Notes under the pieces: model-generated
Seen by the model: only the letters and a program-made list of their open reading frames with translations
What the model was told of the DNA's origin: nothing
The model's database searches: none
Source: Microbacterium sufflavum
Lineage (GTDB): Bacteria > Actinomycetota > Actinomycetes > Actinomycetales > Microbacteriaceae
Reading direction: 5' to 3'
Length of the DNA: 64,000 nt
NCBI RefSeq assembly: GCF_023101165.1
Contig: NZ_CP078076.1
Location: 1,674,001-1,738,000 of the forward strand
Shown here: positions 16,711-25,526 of the stretch, in pieces
Layout: each line of letters begins with the position of its first letter
Position numbering within the stretch: the first letter of the stretch is position 1
Translations under genes and position numbers: made by a program

Positions 16711-17787
16711 ATGGAGCACGAGCGCGACGAGTCGAGCGCGACGGTGGGCACCCAGCGTGACGGGCGCCGCCGGGCGCGCATCACCGACGTGGCGCAGCTC
16801 GCCGGCGTGAGCATCAAGACCGTCTCGCGCGTCGTCAACGGCGAGAGCGGCGTGCTTCCCGAGACCCGCGAACGCGTCGCCGCCGCGGTGCTCGAGCTCG
16901 GCTTCGTGCCCGACCGTCGCGCCCGGTCGCTCAAGCGCGGCGACACCGACACCATCGGCATCCTCATCGACGCCATCTCCGACCCGTTCTTCGCCGCGTT
17001 CGTCAGCGCCGTCGAGGAGCTCGCCGTCGCCGAGGGCCTCAACGTGCTCTTCGCCAGCACCGTGCACGACGCCGCACAGGAGCGCGAACAGCTCGAACGT
17101 CTCACCGGCGACCGCCTGCGCGGGCTCATCATCTCGCCCTTCGCGATCGAGTCCGCCGAGCTCGCGGCGCTGCGGCAGCGGTTCCCGGTGATCTGCGTCG
17201 ACCGTTCGCGCGAAGGCATCGACTCGATCGTCGTCGACGACTACGGCGCCACGCTCGAAGCCGTCCGCGGCTTCCTCTCCCGCGGGCACCGCCGCATCGG
17301 CTTCATCGGCGAGGAGATCCCGTACCCCACCGTGTTCGAGCGCCTGAGCGCCTACCGCGACGCCCACGCCGAGGCCGGGGTCGAGGTGGACGAGAGCCTG
17401 ATCATCGCGCAGGGCCGCCACCGCGAAGAGCGGTCGATTAGCGAGCTGCTCGCCCGCCCCGACGCGCCGACGGCCCTCTTCTGCGCCACCAGCCCCGCCG
17501 CCATCGCGACCATCCACGTGCTCAGTGCCGACCGCGTGCCGATGCCCGCGCTGATCTCGTTCGGCGACTTCCAGTTCGCCGACGTGTTCACCCCCGGCAT
17601 CACCTGCGTCGACCAGGACCCCCGGCTGATCGGCGAGGCGACGTTCCGGCGGCTGATGCAGCTCGGCGCCGACCCCCAGGCCGAGCCGGAGCACATCGTC
17701 GTCCCCACCCGCCTCATCGCCCGCGGCTCGGGCGAGATGGCCCCCGAGCGCGACGCATCGGCCCGCCCGATCGGAGACCTGCGATGA
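16711..17787 (+). CDS. LacI-family repressor of the unknown-sugar regulon
   Basis: 358 residues from the ATG at 16711 (GAGG 5 nt upstream; a GTG two codons earlier is the alternative). A charged N-terminal tail precedes the HTH RITDVAQLAGVSIKTVSRVVNGE (about residues 22-44) and the hinge RARSLKRG. The sensor domain has IGILIDAISDPFFAAFV and ALISFGDFQFADV. It is the first gene of the importer operon, overlapping the next gene by ATGA, and is flanked by the palindromes it most likely binds (15487, 16624, 16690). Autoregulation and control of the divergent aldolase operon follow from their placement. The inducer is probably the imported sugar or its phosphate. Confidence 0.88.
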   Translation: MEHERDESSATVGTQRDGRRRARITDVAQLAGVSIKTVSRVVNGESGVLPETRERVAAAVLELGFVPDRRARSLKRGDTDTIGILIDAISDPFFAAFVSAVEELAVAEGLNVLFASTVHDAAQEREQLERLTGDRLRGLIISPFAIESAELAALRQRFPVICVDRSREGIDSIVVDDYGATLEAVRGFLSRGHRRIGFIGEEIPYPTVFERLSAYRDAHAEAGVEVDESLIIAQGRHREERSISELLARPDAPTALFCATSPAAIATIHVLSADRVPMPALISFGDFQFADVFTPGITCVDQDPRLIGEATFRRLMQLGADPQAEPEHIVVPTRLIARGSGEMAPERDASARPIGDLR

Positions 17788-18830
17788 ACCCGGTCCTGCT
17801 GCCGCCCAACCCCGTCCAGCACTTCTACCGCGGCGGCGACCGCATCGCGGCGCTGCGCGGGATCGAGCCGGAGACCGACCACCAGCCCGAGGAGTGGCTG
17901 GGCGCGACGGTGTCGCGGTTCGGGACGCCGGACACCGGTCTCGCGGTCACCGCCGACGGCGCCCCGCTGCGCGACCTCGTGACCGCCGACCCCGCGGCCT
18001 GGACCGGCCCGGAGAGCGGAGCCGACGCGGGCGACGTGGGACTGCTGGTCAAGCTGCTCGACGCCCGGCAGCGCCTCCCCGTGCACGTGCACCCCGACCG
18101 GGCGTTCGCCACGAGCCACCTGGACTGCCCGTACGGCAAGACGGAGGCGTGGTTCGTGCTCGACACCGAGCCCGACAGTGCTGTGCACCTCGGCTGGAAC
18201 ACCGACCTCGACCGGGCTGAGCTGGACCGCCGACGCGACGCCCAGGACAGCGAGTGGATGCTCGCACACATGAACCGCGTCGTCGTGCGCGAGGGCATGG
18301 GCATCCTCGTGCCCGCCGGCACCGCGCACGCCATCGACGGCGGCATCTTCGTCGCCGAGGTGCAGGAGCCCACCGACTTCTCCATCTTGCTGGAGTGGTC
18401 GGTCACCACCTCGACCCGCGAGGAGTCGCACCTGGACCTCGGCTTCGACGCCGTGATGCCCGCCGTCTCGGCCGACCGCCTCGCCCCCGAGCAGCTCGCC
18501 GCACTGATCAGCGACGCGGGCACGACGCCCGCCGGCCCGCGCTTCCGCTCGCTCCTGCCCGCCGCCGCCGACCCCTTCTTCCGTCTCTGGGACGCGGCCG
18601 TCGCCGGGAACGTCTCGACCGAGCGCCCTGCCGGCTTCGGCGTCGTGCTGGTGCAGGAGGGGGAGGGCGAGCTGGTCGGCGCGTCCGGCCGGATCGCCGT
18701 CTCGCACGGCCAGGCCTTCGCCGTGCCGCACGCCTTCGGCGCCTGGCATCTCGCGGGTGACGCGCGCGTGCTCGTCGCCGAGCCGGGCGCGGGATGGCCG
18801 ACCACGCTCACCGGGACCGGGATCCGATGA
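17784..18830 (+). CDS. Class I mannose-6-phosphate-isomerase-like protein
   Basis: 348 residues. The cupin-type zinc site of phosphomannose isomerases is recognisable: LLVKLLDARQRLPVHVHPD near residue 90 (His-x-His ligands), YGKTEAWFVLD near residue 118 with a Glu ligand, and ILVPAGTAHAIDGGIFVAEVQEPTDFSI near residue 175 with the second histidine. It is shorter than canonical ManA, like the YvyI/Pmi group found in sugar operons. It overlaps the LacI stop and the following kinase start by 4 nt each, so the three are translationally coupled. In this setting it more likely isomerises the imported sugar or its phosphate (aldose to ketose) than mannose-6-P itself; that is inference. Confidence 0.82.
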   Translation: MNPVLLPPNPVQHFYRGGDRIAALRGIEPETDHQPEEWLGATVSRFGTPDTGLAVTADGAPLRDLVTADPAAWTGPESGADAGDVGLLVKLLDARQRLPVHVHPDRAFATSHLDCPYGKTEAWFVLDTEPDSAVHLGWNTDLDRAELDRRRDAQDSEWMLAHMNRVVVREGMGILVPAGTAHAIDGGIFVAEVQEPTDFSILLEWSVTTSTREESHLDLGFDAVMPAVSADRLAPEQLAALISDAGTTPAGPRFRSLLPAAADPFFRLWDAAVAGNVSTERPAGFGVVLVQEGEGELVGASGRIAVSHGQAFAVPHAFGAWHLAGDARVLVAEPGAGWPTTLTGTGIR

Positions 18831-20236
18831 ACGGCTACGTCGTCGGGGTCGACATGGGATCGACCAGCATCAAGCTCCTCGTCGCCGACACCGACGGACG
18901 CCAGGTGCTCGTCGCGAGCCGCCGGTCGCCGTGGACGAGCCGTGAGCACGGCCGCGCCGAGATGCCCGCCACGGTCGCCGTCGACACCGTCCGCGAGCTC
19001 GCCCACGAGGCCGACGTCCTGCTGCGCGTGCACGGCCCCTACCGCGTGCTCGCGCTCGGAGTGTCGGGCATGGCCGAGGCCGGCGTGCTGCTGGACGCCG
19101 CCGGAGAGCCCGCGGCGCCCGTCATGGCCTGGTTCGACCCGCGCGGTGCCGCCGAGATCCTCGCCACCCCCGACGCCTTCCGCGCGGAGTTCCTCGGACG
19201 GACCGGACTGCCGGTGGGCCCGCTGGCCTCCATCGCCAAGATCCTGCACCTGCGCGAGTCCGGGGTGGACCTGCGCGGACGCACCTTCCTCACCGTGCCG
19301 GAGCTGGTGGTGCACGCCCTCGGCGGCCCCCGCGTCGCCGAGTACTCCCTGGCGTCGCGCACCGGGCTGCTCGACCAGGACGACAGCACCCCGTGGGACG
19401 CCGCCTTCGAGGTGCTCGGCGTGGGCGACGACCTGCTCGCGGAGCGCGTCGGCGCGGGCAGCGCCGTGGGCATCCTCTCGGACGACGCCATGCCCGACGG
19501 CTTCCGCGGCGCCGTGCTCACCGTCGCCGGCCACGACCACCTCGTCTCCGCCGTCGCGGTGGGCGCCGTCCACAGCGGACAGCTGTACGACTCGATGGGC
19601 ACGGCCGAGGCGCTGGTGCGGGTGCTCGACGGCCCGCTGCCGTTCGACGCGCGCGAACGGCTCGCCCTCGCCGGCATCAACACCGTGCGTCATGTGCTGC
19701 CGGGCAAATACGTGCTGCTCGCCGGCACGAAGTCCGGTCTGCTCATGCGGCGCGTGCTGCAGCTGCTGGGCATCGCCGACGCCGCGGGCCGGGCGCGGAT
19801 CGATGAAGCCGTGATGGCGCTGCCCGTCACCGGCACCCTCGCCGACGGGGCCCTCGCGGTCAGCGGTGCCCGCAACGACGACGGCGAGCTGAAGATCGTC
19901 GCGAACGGCGACGGCCTCGACCCGGCGGAACTGCTCACCGCGACGCTGCTGCACGGCAACGACATGTGCGCCGAGCTCATGGAGGTCATGGACCGCGAGG
20001 TCGCGCCGCCCACCTCGACCGTGCTGACCGGGGGCTGGTCGAGCATGGCGAGCGTCGTCCGCGCGCGCCGACTCGTGCTGCCCGATGTCACGGTCGCCAC
20101 GCACGACGAGGCCACCGCCTACGGAGCCGCGCTGTTCGCCGCGTTCGCCGCGAGCACCCGCACCGACTTCGAGAGCGTGGCCGCGGCGTTCCGTTCCGGC
20201 CACTCCGATCACGACAACAGCAAGGGAAGGAGCTGA
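18827..20236 (+). CDS. FGGY-family carbohydrate kinase (first in operon)
   Basis: 469 residues from the ATG overlapping the isomerase-like gene (ATGA). VVGVDMGSTSIKLLVADTDG is the N-terminal phosphate loop; LALGVSGMAEAGVLLDAAG and VMAWFDPRG follow near residues 75-105; TVAGHDHLVSAVAVGAV near residue 235 and the C-terminal TGGWSSMASVVRAR form the rest of the active site. The family phosphorylates xylulose, gluconate, glycerol, autoinducer-2 and many other polyols and ketoses. The sequence is not close enough to a named member for me to call the substrate. It precedes the ABC importer by 3 nt, so its role is presumably to trap the imported sugar. Confidence 0.85.
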   Translation: MNGYVVGVDMGSTSIKLLVADTDGRQVLVASRRSPWTSREHGRAEMPATVAVDTVRELAHEADVLLRVHGPYRVLALGVSGMAEAGVLLDAAGEPAAPVMAWFDPRGAAEILATPDAFRAEFLGRTGLPVGPLASIAKILHLRESGVDLRGRTFLTVPELVVHALGGPRVAEYSLASRTGLLDQDDSTPWDAAFEVLGVGDDLLAERVGAGSAVGILSDDAMPDGFRGAVLTVAGHDHLVSAVAVGAVHSGQLYDSMGTAEALVRVLDGPLPFDARERLALAGINTVRHVLPGKYVLLAGTKSGLLMRRVLQLLGIADAAGRARIDEAVMALPVTGTLADGALAVSGARNDDGELKIVANGDGLDPAELLTATLLHGNDMCAELMEVMDREVAPPTSTVLTGGWSSMASVVRARRLVLPDVTVATHDEATAYGAALFAAFAASTRTDFESVAAAFRSGHSDHDNSKGRS

Positions 20237-20239
20237 CCC

Positions 20240-21085
20240 ATGTCGCTCAGTTCTACGGTTCCGGTTCTCCAGGCGCGCGGACTCTCGCGCCAGTTCGGCC
20301 ACGTGCGCGCGCTGAACGACGTCGACTTCGAGGTGTATCCGGGGGAGGTGACGGCCCTCATCGGCGACAACGGCGCCGGCAAGTCGACGCTCGTCAAGGC
20401 GCTCTCGGGCAACCTCGCCGTCGACTCCGGCACGATCCTGTTCGACGGCGAAGAGGCCGACATGTCCACGCCGTCCGCGGTGAGCGCGCTCGGCGTCGAG
20501 ACCGTCTACCAGGACCTCGCGCTCGCGCCCCACCTCGATCCGGTGCAGAACATGTACCTCGGCCGCGAGCTGCGCCAGACCGGCGTCGCCGGCGCCCTCG
20601 GCTTCATGAAGACCAAGGAGATGCGCGCCCAGTCGCGGGCCGCCTTCGACGAGCTGGGCGCCACCGTGCGCTCGCTCACCTCACCGGTGGGGGAGATGTC
20701 GGGCGGCCAGCGGCAGGCCATCGCCATCGCCCGCGCCGTGCACTGGGCCTCGCGCGTGGTGTTCCTCGACGAGCCCACCGCGGCGCTGGGCGTGCGGCAG
20801 ACGCAGAACGTGCTCGAGACGATCCGCCGGGTGCGCGACAAGGGCATCGCCGTGGTGTTCATCTCGCACTCCATGCCGCACGTCATGGAGGTCTCCGACC
20901 GCATCCAGGTGCTGCGCCTGGGCACGCGCGTCGCCAACATCCCCGCCGCCGACACCTCCATGGAGGAGCTCGTCGGCCTCATGACCGGCGCCGTGACCCG
21001 CGACGCCGCCCCGCCCGTGGCCGACGTCGCCCCCGAAGGCGACGTCGCCGAGACCTCCGCCGCTGACAAGGAGCCGAACCGATGA
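20240..21085 (+). CDS. Sugar ABC transporter ATP-binding protein
   Basis: 281 residues, a single ABC domain as in FrcA-type importers rather than the double-domain RbsA type. The Walker A is GDNGAGKSTLVKAL near residue 42, the Q-loop is in VYQDLALAPHLD, the signature is MSGGQRQAIAIARAV near residue 153, the Walker B VVFLDEPTAALG follows, and the H-loop is ISHSMPHV. The C-terminal 25 residues are Ala/Pro/Glu-rich and look disordered. GGAAGGAGCTG precedes the start. The gene overlaps the permease by 4 nt. With the permease and lipoprotein downstream it forms a complete CUT2 (ribose/fructose-type) importer. Confidence 0.93.
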   Translation: MSLSSTVPVLQARGLSRQFGHVRALNDVDFEVYPGEVTALIGDNGAGKSTLVKALSGNLAVDSGTILFDGEEADMSTPSAVSALGVETVYQDLALAPHLDPVQNMYLGRELRQTGVAGALGFMKTKEMRAQSRAAFDELGATVRSLTSPVGEMSGGQRQAIAIARAVHWASRVVFLDEPTAALGVRQTQNVLETIRRVRDKGIAVVFISHSMPHVMEVSDRIQVLRLGTRVANIPAADTSMEELVGLMTGAVTRDAAPPVADVAPEGDVAETSAADKEPNR

Positions 21086-22164
21086 GCACGACGAAGCCCC
21101 CCACGGAGACCGTGGCGATCGGCACCCTCGAGGAGCCGAAGAACGGCTACTTCCGCAACCTGCTCCGCGCCCAGGCCTTCCAGATCCTGCTCGTGCTGAT
21201 CGCGATCGTCGTCGTGTTCAGCCTGCTGGCACCCGACACGTTCGCGCAGTGGTCGAACTTCCGGCTGATCATCCAGAACGCCTCGATCCTCGCCGTGCTC
21301 GCCGTCGGCATGACGTACGTGATCATCACGGCCGGCATCGACCTGTCGATCGGCTCGGTGCTGGTGTTCTCCGGCGTCGTCTCGGCCATGGTCATGCGCG
21401 CCATCGGCGGGGCGGGCTGGGGCACGGCCGTGGTCGGCATCCTCGTCGCGATCGCCTGCGGCATCGGCTGGGGACTGCTCAACGGGTTCCTCATCGCCAA
21501 GGCGAAGATCCCGCCGCTGATCGTCACGCTCGGCACGCTGGGCATGTCGCTCGGCCTCGCGCAGATCCTCACCGGCGGCGTCGACATCCGTGAGGTGCCC
21601 GCCGTGCTGACCACCACCATCGGCTACGGCAACGTGCTCGGCACGATCCCCACCATCTCGGTCATCGCCCTCGTGATCATCGTGATCGGCGGAGTGGTGC
21701 TGCACTTCACCCGCTTCGGCCTGCACACCTACGCGGTCGGATCGAGCGAGCTCGCCGCGCGACGGGTGGGCGTGAAGGTGGACCGCCACCTCATCGCGAT
21801 CTACACCCTCTCCGGCGGTCTCGCCGGCGTCGCGGGCATCCTCTCGCTGTCGCAGTTCTCCACCACCGCGATCGCCGGGCAGTCGCAGACCAACCTCAAC
21901 GTGATCGCCGCGGTCGTCATCGGCGGCACGAGCCTCTTCGGCGGCGTCGGTACCATCGTCGGCACCGTCGTGGGCCTGTTCATCCCCGCGGTGCTGCAGA
22001 ACGGCTTCGTCATCACCGGCGTGCCGCCGTTCTGGCAGCAGGTCGCCGTCGGCGCGGTGCTCATCACCGCCGTCTACGTCGACCAGGTCCGCCGCTCGGC
22101 CGCCATGCGCGGCAACTCCCAGAGCCTCTGGCGCAAGTTCGTCAGCGGGGGCCGGCGTACCTGA
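21082..22164 (+). CDS. Sugar ABC transporter permease (CUT2, ribose type)
   Basis: 360 residues with about 8-10 transmembrane helices. The N-terminal cytoplasmic segment (EEPKNGYFRNLLRAQ) precedes the first helix; GIDLSIGSVLVFSGV near residue 90 is the highly conserved motif of RbsC/FrcC permeases; LIVTLGTLGMSLG and AVVIGGTSLFGGVGTIVGTVVG near residues 150 and 275 are also typical. A homodimer with the neighbouring ATPase and binding protein would import a monosaccharide or polyol. A 4-nt overlap with the ATPase gene gives coupling. Confidence 0.93.
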   Translation: MSTTKPPTETVAIGTLEEPKNGYFRNLLRAQAFQILLVLIAIVVVFSLLAPDTFAQWSNFRLIIQNASILAVLAVGMTYVIITAGIDLSIGSVLVFSGVVSAMVMRAIGGAGWGTAVVGILVAIACGIGWGLLNGFLIAKAKIPPLIVTLGTLGMSLGLAQILTGGVDIREVPAVLTTTIGYGNVLGTIPTISVIALVIIVIGGVVLHFTRFGLHTYAVGSSELAARRVGVKVDRHLIAIYTLSGGLAGVAGILSLSQFSTTAIAGQSQTNLNVIAAVVIGGTSLFGGVGTIVGTVVGLFIPAVLQNGFVITGVPPFWQQVAVGAVLITAVYVDQVRRSAAMRGNSQSLWRKFVSGGRRT

Positions 22165-22215
22165 CGCCCGGCCCACCACCATCCACACACAGTCAAGAGA
22201 AGAACGGTGATCACA

Positions 22216-23214
22216 ATGAAGTGGAACAGGAAAGCGATCAGCATCGCCGCACTCGGCGCGTCCGCGACGCTCATCCTCGCCGGTTGCGCAGGCGGGGGCG
22301 GAGACGCGGGCGGCGACGGCGGATCCGGCGGCGGCGACGACGGCTACAACATCGCGTTCGTGCAGGGCGTGGCCGGAGACGAGTTCTACATCTCCATGCA
22401 GTGCGGCATCGAAGAAGCGGCCAAGGAGGCCGGAGCGACGGTGCAGGTGCAGGGCCCGGAGAAGTTCGACCCGACGCTGCAGAAGCCGATCGTCGATGCG
22501 CTCGTCGCCTCCAAGCCCGACGCGCTGCTCATCGCCCCGACCGACGTGACCGCGATGCAGGCGCCCATCCAGGCCGCGGCCGACGCCGGCATCAAGGTCG
22601 TCCTCGTCGACACCACCCTGGAGGACCCGTCGATGGCGGTCTCCCAGATCGCGTCGGACAACGAGGGCGGTGGCGCCGCGGCGTTCGAGGCCATCCAGAA
22701 GGCGCACCCCGAGGGGGGCAAGGTGCTCGTGGTCTCGATTGACCCCGGCATCTCCACGTCGGACGCGCGCGGTGAGGGCTTCGAGAAGGCCGTCGCCGAG
22801 GACTCGAAGTTCGAGTCGCTGGGCATCGAGTACTCGCACAACGAGCCCGCGGAGGCCGCCCGCATCGTGACCGCCGCGCTGCAGGCCAACCCGGACATCG
22901 TCGGCATCTTCGCCGCCAACCTGTTCGCCGCCGAGGGCACCGCGACCGGCATCCAGCAGGCCGGCAAGCAGGGCGAGGTGACCGTGGTCGGCTTCGACGC
23001 CGGACCCGCGCAGGTCGAGGCGCTCCGCAACGACGTCGTCCAGGCGCTCGTCGCCCAGGAGCCGGCCACCATCGGCAAGGACGGCGTCGCCCAGGCGCTC
23101 GCCGCCCTCGAGGGAGACGCCACCGAGGAGAAGATCCAGACCGGGTTCACGGTCATCACCAAGGAGAACATCGACACCGACGGCGCCGACGCCGTCTACA
23201 AGTCGACCTGCTGA
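22216..23214 (+). CDS. Sugar ABC transporter substrate-binding lipoprotein
   Basis: 332 residues from the ATG at 22216; GGTGATC (22206-22212) matches the anti-Shine-Dalgarno, and an in-frame GTG three codons earlier is less likely. The lipobox LILAGC puts the lipidated cysteine at residue 24, followed by a Gly-rich linker. The rest is a type I periplasmic-binding-protein fold (Peripla_BP_4): YNIAFVQGVAGDEFYISMQCG, GVDTT-type VVLVDTTLEDPS and VVGFDAGPAQVEAL. It captures the operon's substrate outside the cell. A 15-bp hairpin lies directly behind the stop codon, expected to keep this mRNA abundant relative to the downstream enzymes. Confidence 0.93.
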   Translation: MKWNRKAISIAALGASATLILAGCAGGGGDAGGDGGSGGGDDGYNIAFVQGVAGDEFYISMQCGIEEAAKEAGATVQVQGPEKFDPTLQKPIVDALVASKPDALLIAPTDVTAMQAPIQAAADAGIKVVLVDTTLEDPSMAVSQIASDNEGGGAAAFEAIQKAHPEGGKVLVVSIDPGISTSDARGEGFEKAVAEDSKFESLGIEYSHNEPAEAARIVTAALQANPDIVGIFAANLFAAEGTATGIQQAGKQGEVTVVGFDAGPAQVEALRNDVVQALVAQEPATIGKDGVAQALAALEGDATEEKIQTGFTVITKENIDTDGADAVYKSTC

Positions 23215-23220
23215 CACCCC

Positions 23221-23253
23221 CTCCGGCGACCGGGGATCCCCCGGTCGCCGGAG
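23221..23253 (+). terminator. Intercistronic hairpin after the binding-protein gene
   Basis: CTCCGGCGACCGGGG (23221-23235) pairs with CCCCGGTCGCCGGAG (23239-23253), a 15-bp stem with a 3-nt loop, 6 nt after the binding-protein stop. No U-tract follows. It is likely an attenuator or mRNA-stabilising element inside the operon rather than its end. The rhamnose operon has a similar element at 36935. Confidence 0.7.
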
Positions 23254-23272
23254 TCACCCCCGAGAGGACCCC

Positions 23273-24040
23273 ATGAGCTTCCCTGATCTCGCCGGAAAGG
23301 TTGCCGTCGTCACCGGAGGCGCCCGCGGCATCGGCTACTCGCTCGCCACCGCCCTCGCCCGCGCCGGTGTGCGCGTGGCGCTGCTGGACCTGCTGCCCGA
23401 GGTCGAGGAGTCCGCCGCGCGGCTGGCATCCGAGACCGGAGCCCGCACCGCCGCCGCCCTGGTCGACGTCACCGATGCCGACTCGGTCGAGCGCGCCTTC
23501 GCGGCCGTGCGCGAGGAGCTCGGCGTCGCCGACCTGCTGGTGACCGCGGCCGGCATCACCATCTGGGGCGACTCGACCGAGGTCGATCCCGGCACGTGGG
23601 CGAAGGTCGTCGACGTGAACCTCAGCGGCACGTTCTACTGCTCGCAGGCCTTCGCCCGACCGCTGCGGGCGGAGGGCCGCGAGGGGTCCGCGATCCTCAT
23701 CTCGTCGATGTCGGGCCGGGTGGTCAACGTGCCCCAGCATCAGGCGTCGTACAACGCGTCGAAGGCCGCCGTCGACCAGCTGGCGAAGTCGCTCGCCGTG
23801 GAGTGGGCGCCCGCGATCCGGGTCAACGCCATCGCGCCCGGCTACATCCTCTCCGACATGACCCGCCAGTTCACCGAGGCCAACCCCGAGCTGGCCGCCG
23901 ACTGGGTGTCGATGATCCCGGCCGGCCGCATGGGCGTGCCCGCCGACCTCGACGGCCTGCTCCTGCTGCTCGCCTCGTCGGCCTCGTCGTACCTCACCGG
24001 GCAGACGCTGGTGATCGACGGCGGCTACACCGCGATCTGA
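23273..24040 (+). CDS. Short-chain dehydrogenase/reductase (sugar/polyol type)
   Basis: 255 residues, classical SDR. VAVVTGGARGIGYSLATAL is the TGxxxGxG cofactor loop; VTAAGITIWGDSTEVD near residue 90 replaces the usual NNAG with TAAG; ILISSMSGRVV holds the catalytic serine; the YNASK motif gives Tyr and Lys near residue 160. An aspartate at the end of beta-2 (ALLDLL) points to NAD(H). It begins 19 nt after the hairpin behind the binding protein, and its stop is 1 nt before the next kinase. A polyol-to-ketose oxidation feeding the adjacent rhamnulokinase-like enzyme is a reasonable inference. Confidence 0.87.
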   Translation: MSFPDLAGKVAVVTGGARGIGYSLATALARAGVRVALLDLLPEVEESAARLASETGARTAAALVDVTDADSVERAFAAVREELGVADLLVTAAGITIWGDSTEVDPGTWAKVVDVNLSGTFYCSQAFARPLRAEGREGSAILISSMSGRVVNVPQHQASYNASKAAVDQLAKSLAVEWAPAIRVNAIAPGYILSDMTRQFTEANPELAADWVSMIPAGRMGVPADLDGLLLLLASSASSYLTGQTLVIDGGYTAI

Positions 24041-24041
24041 C

Positions 24042-25526
24042 ATGACGGCCGCCTACCTAGCCGTCGACCTGGGCTCGTCGAGCCTGCGCATCATGGTCGG
24101 CCTGCTGCGCCCCGACGCGCCGGAAGGGCCCCGGATGGAGGTCCGGGAGGCCGCCCGGTTCCCCAACACCCCGGTGCCGCGCGCCGAGGGGCTCGGGTGG
24201 GACGTGCCTGCGCTCTTCGACGGCGTGCTCGCCGGACTCCGCGCGGGCGTCGCGATCGCCGCGGAGGAGGGAGCGGAGCTGCGCGGCATCGGCGTGGACG
24301 CGTGGGGCGTGGACTACGCCCGGCTCACCGTCGACGGCGCCCTGCGTCCGTTCGTGCGGCACCACCGCGCTGCCGACCCGGACCTCGCGGCCCGCACCTC
24401 TGCCGGCCGCGACCTCGCCGCCGACTACGTCGTCACCGGGGTGCTCGACCAGGCCATCAACACGGCCCATCAGCTGCGGCAGGACCAGTCCGCGGGCATC
24501 GGCGACCCCGACGACACGATCCTGCTGACCGCCGACATCGTCGTGCACCTGCTCACCGGGCGGGTGGGGGCCGAGCCGTCGCTCGCCTCGACCACCGCGC
24601 TGCTCGACCGGGCGACCGGGGACTGGTCGGCCGCGCTCGCCGCGGGTCTTCCCGCCCGGCTCCCTCCCGTGGTGCCGACGGGATCGTCGGCCGGGCCCAC
24701 CACCGCCCGGGTCACCGCGGCGATCGGCGCCGCGCACCCGGTGCCCGTCTTCGCGGTGACGGCGCACGACACCGCCGCCGCATTCATGGCCGTGACCGCC
24801 GCCGACGACGAGGGGACCGGTGTCGTCTCCAGCGGGAGCTGGGGGGTGGCCGGGGTGGCCCTGCCCGCGCTGCTGCGCGACGACCGCGCCCGCCGCGACG
24901 GCTTCACCCAGGAGATCGGCGCCGGGGGCGACACCCTGCTGGTGAAGAACCTCAGCGGCATGTGGCTGCTGCAGCAGACGCTGCGCGAGTGGGCCGCCGC
25001 CGACGGCGAGGCCGAGCCGTCGCTCGACATGCTCACCGCGCTGCTCGACGCGGCGGCCCGGTCGTCCTACCCCGGTCTCTTCGATCCCGCCGACCCCGCG
25101 CTGCAGGCCCCGGACGACCTGGTCGCGCGGCTGGTGCGGGCGTGCGTCGAGGGCGGGGCCGAGCCGCCGTCCACCAGGGCCGACCTCGTCCGCGCCATCG
25201 TGGACAGCCTCGCCGTCGCCTACGCCGACACCGTCGCGCTCGCCGCCCGCCGGAGCGGACGCACCCTGGAGCGCATCCGCATCGTCGGCGGCGGCGCGCG
25301 CAACGCCCTGCTGTGCGCCCGCACCGCCGCCCGCGGCGGGCTTCCCGTCATCGCCGGGCCCGTCGAGGCATCCGTCCGCGGTGTGCTGCTGCAGGTCGCG
25401 CTCGCCGCCGGCGACCTGCCCGACGCCGCGACCGCCCGTGCCCTCCCGGTCGACGACGGCGACGGCCCGCCGCGCGTCCACCACCCCGCCCCCACCCGAT
25501 CGGAGCCCCTGCATGACCTCGCGTGA
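24042..25526 (+). CDS. Rhamnulokinase-like FGGY kinase (second in operon)
   Basis: 494 residues. YLAVDLGSSSLRIMVG is the N-terminal loop, and LRGIGVDAWGVDYARL near residue 83 closely parallels the RhaB motif GIDSWAVDY. VFAVTAHDTAAAFMAV and RIVGGGARNALLCARTAA follow. Compared with the window's true RhaB (8061-9470) the substrate-contact segments differ, for example RHHRAAD where RhaB has HYRDRRT. Its stop overlaps the start of a class II aldolase by 14 nt, the same pairing seen for fucK-fucA and rhaB-rhaD. The likely reaction is ketose + ATP to ketose-1-phosphate, on a substrate other than L-rhamnulose. Confidence 0.82.
   Translation: MTAAYLAVDLGSSSLRIMVGLLRPDAPEGPRMEVREAARFPNTPVPRAEGLGWDVPALFDGVLAGLRAGVAIAAEEGAELRGIGVDAWGVDYARLTVDGALRPFVRHHRAADPDLAARTSAGRDLAADYVVTGVLDQAINTAHQLRQDQSAGIGDPDDTILLTADIVVHLLTGRVGAEPSLASTTALLDRATGDWSAALAAGLPARLPPVVPTGSSAGPTTARVTAAIGAAHPVPVFAVTAHDTAAAFMAVTAADDEGTGVVSSGSWGVAGVALPALLRDDRARRDGFTQEIGAGGDTLLVKNLSGMWLLQQTLREWAAADGEAEPSLDMLTALLDAAARSSYPGLFDPADPALQAPDDLVARLVRACVEGGAEPPSTRADLVRAIVDSLAVAYADTVALAARRSGRTLERIRIVGGGARNALLCARTAARGGLPVIAGPVEASVRGVLLQVALAAGDLPDAATARALPVDDGDGPPRVHHPAPTRSEPLHDLA

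Noticed and set aside
14587..23214. An autoinducer-2 (Lsr) uptake system, suggested by LsrF-like aldolase, FGGY kinase and CUT2 importer
   Set aside because: The importer has one permease and a single-domain ATPase, there is no LsrG or LsrR homologue, and the FGGY kinase lacks close LsrK features. Generic sugar catabolism is the safer reading.
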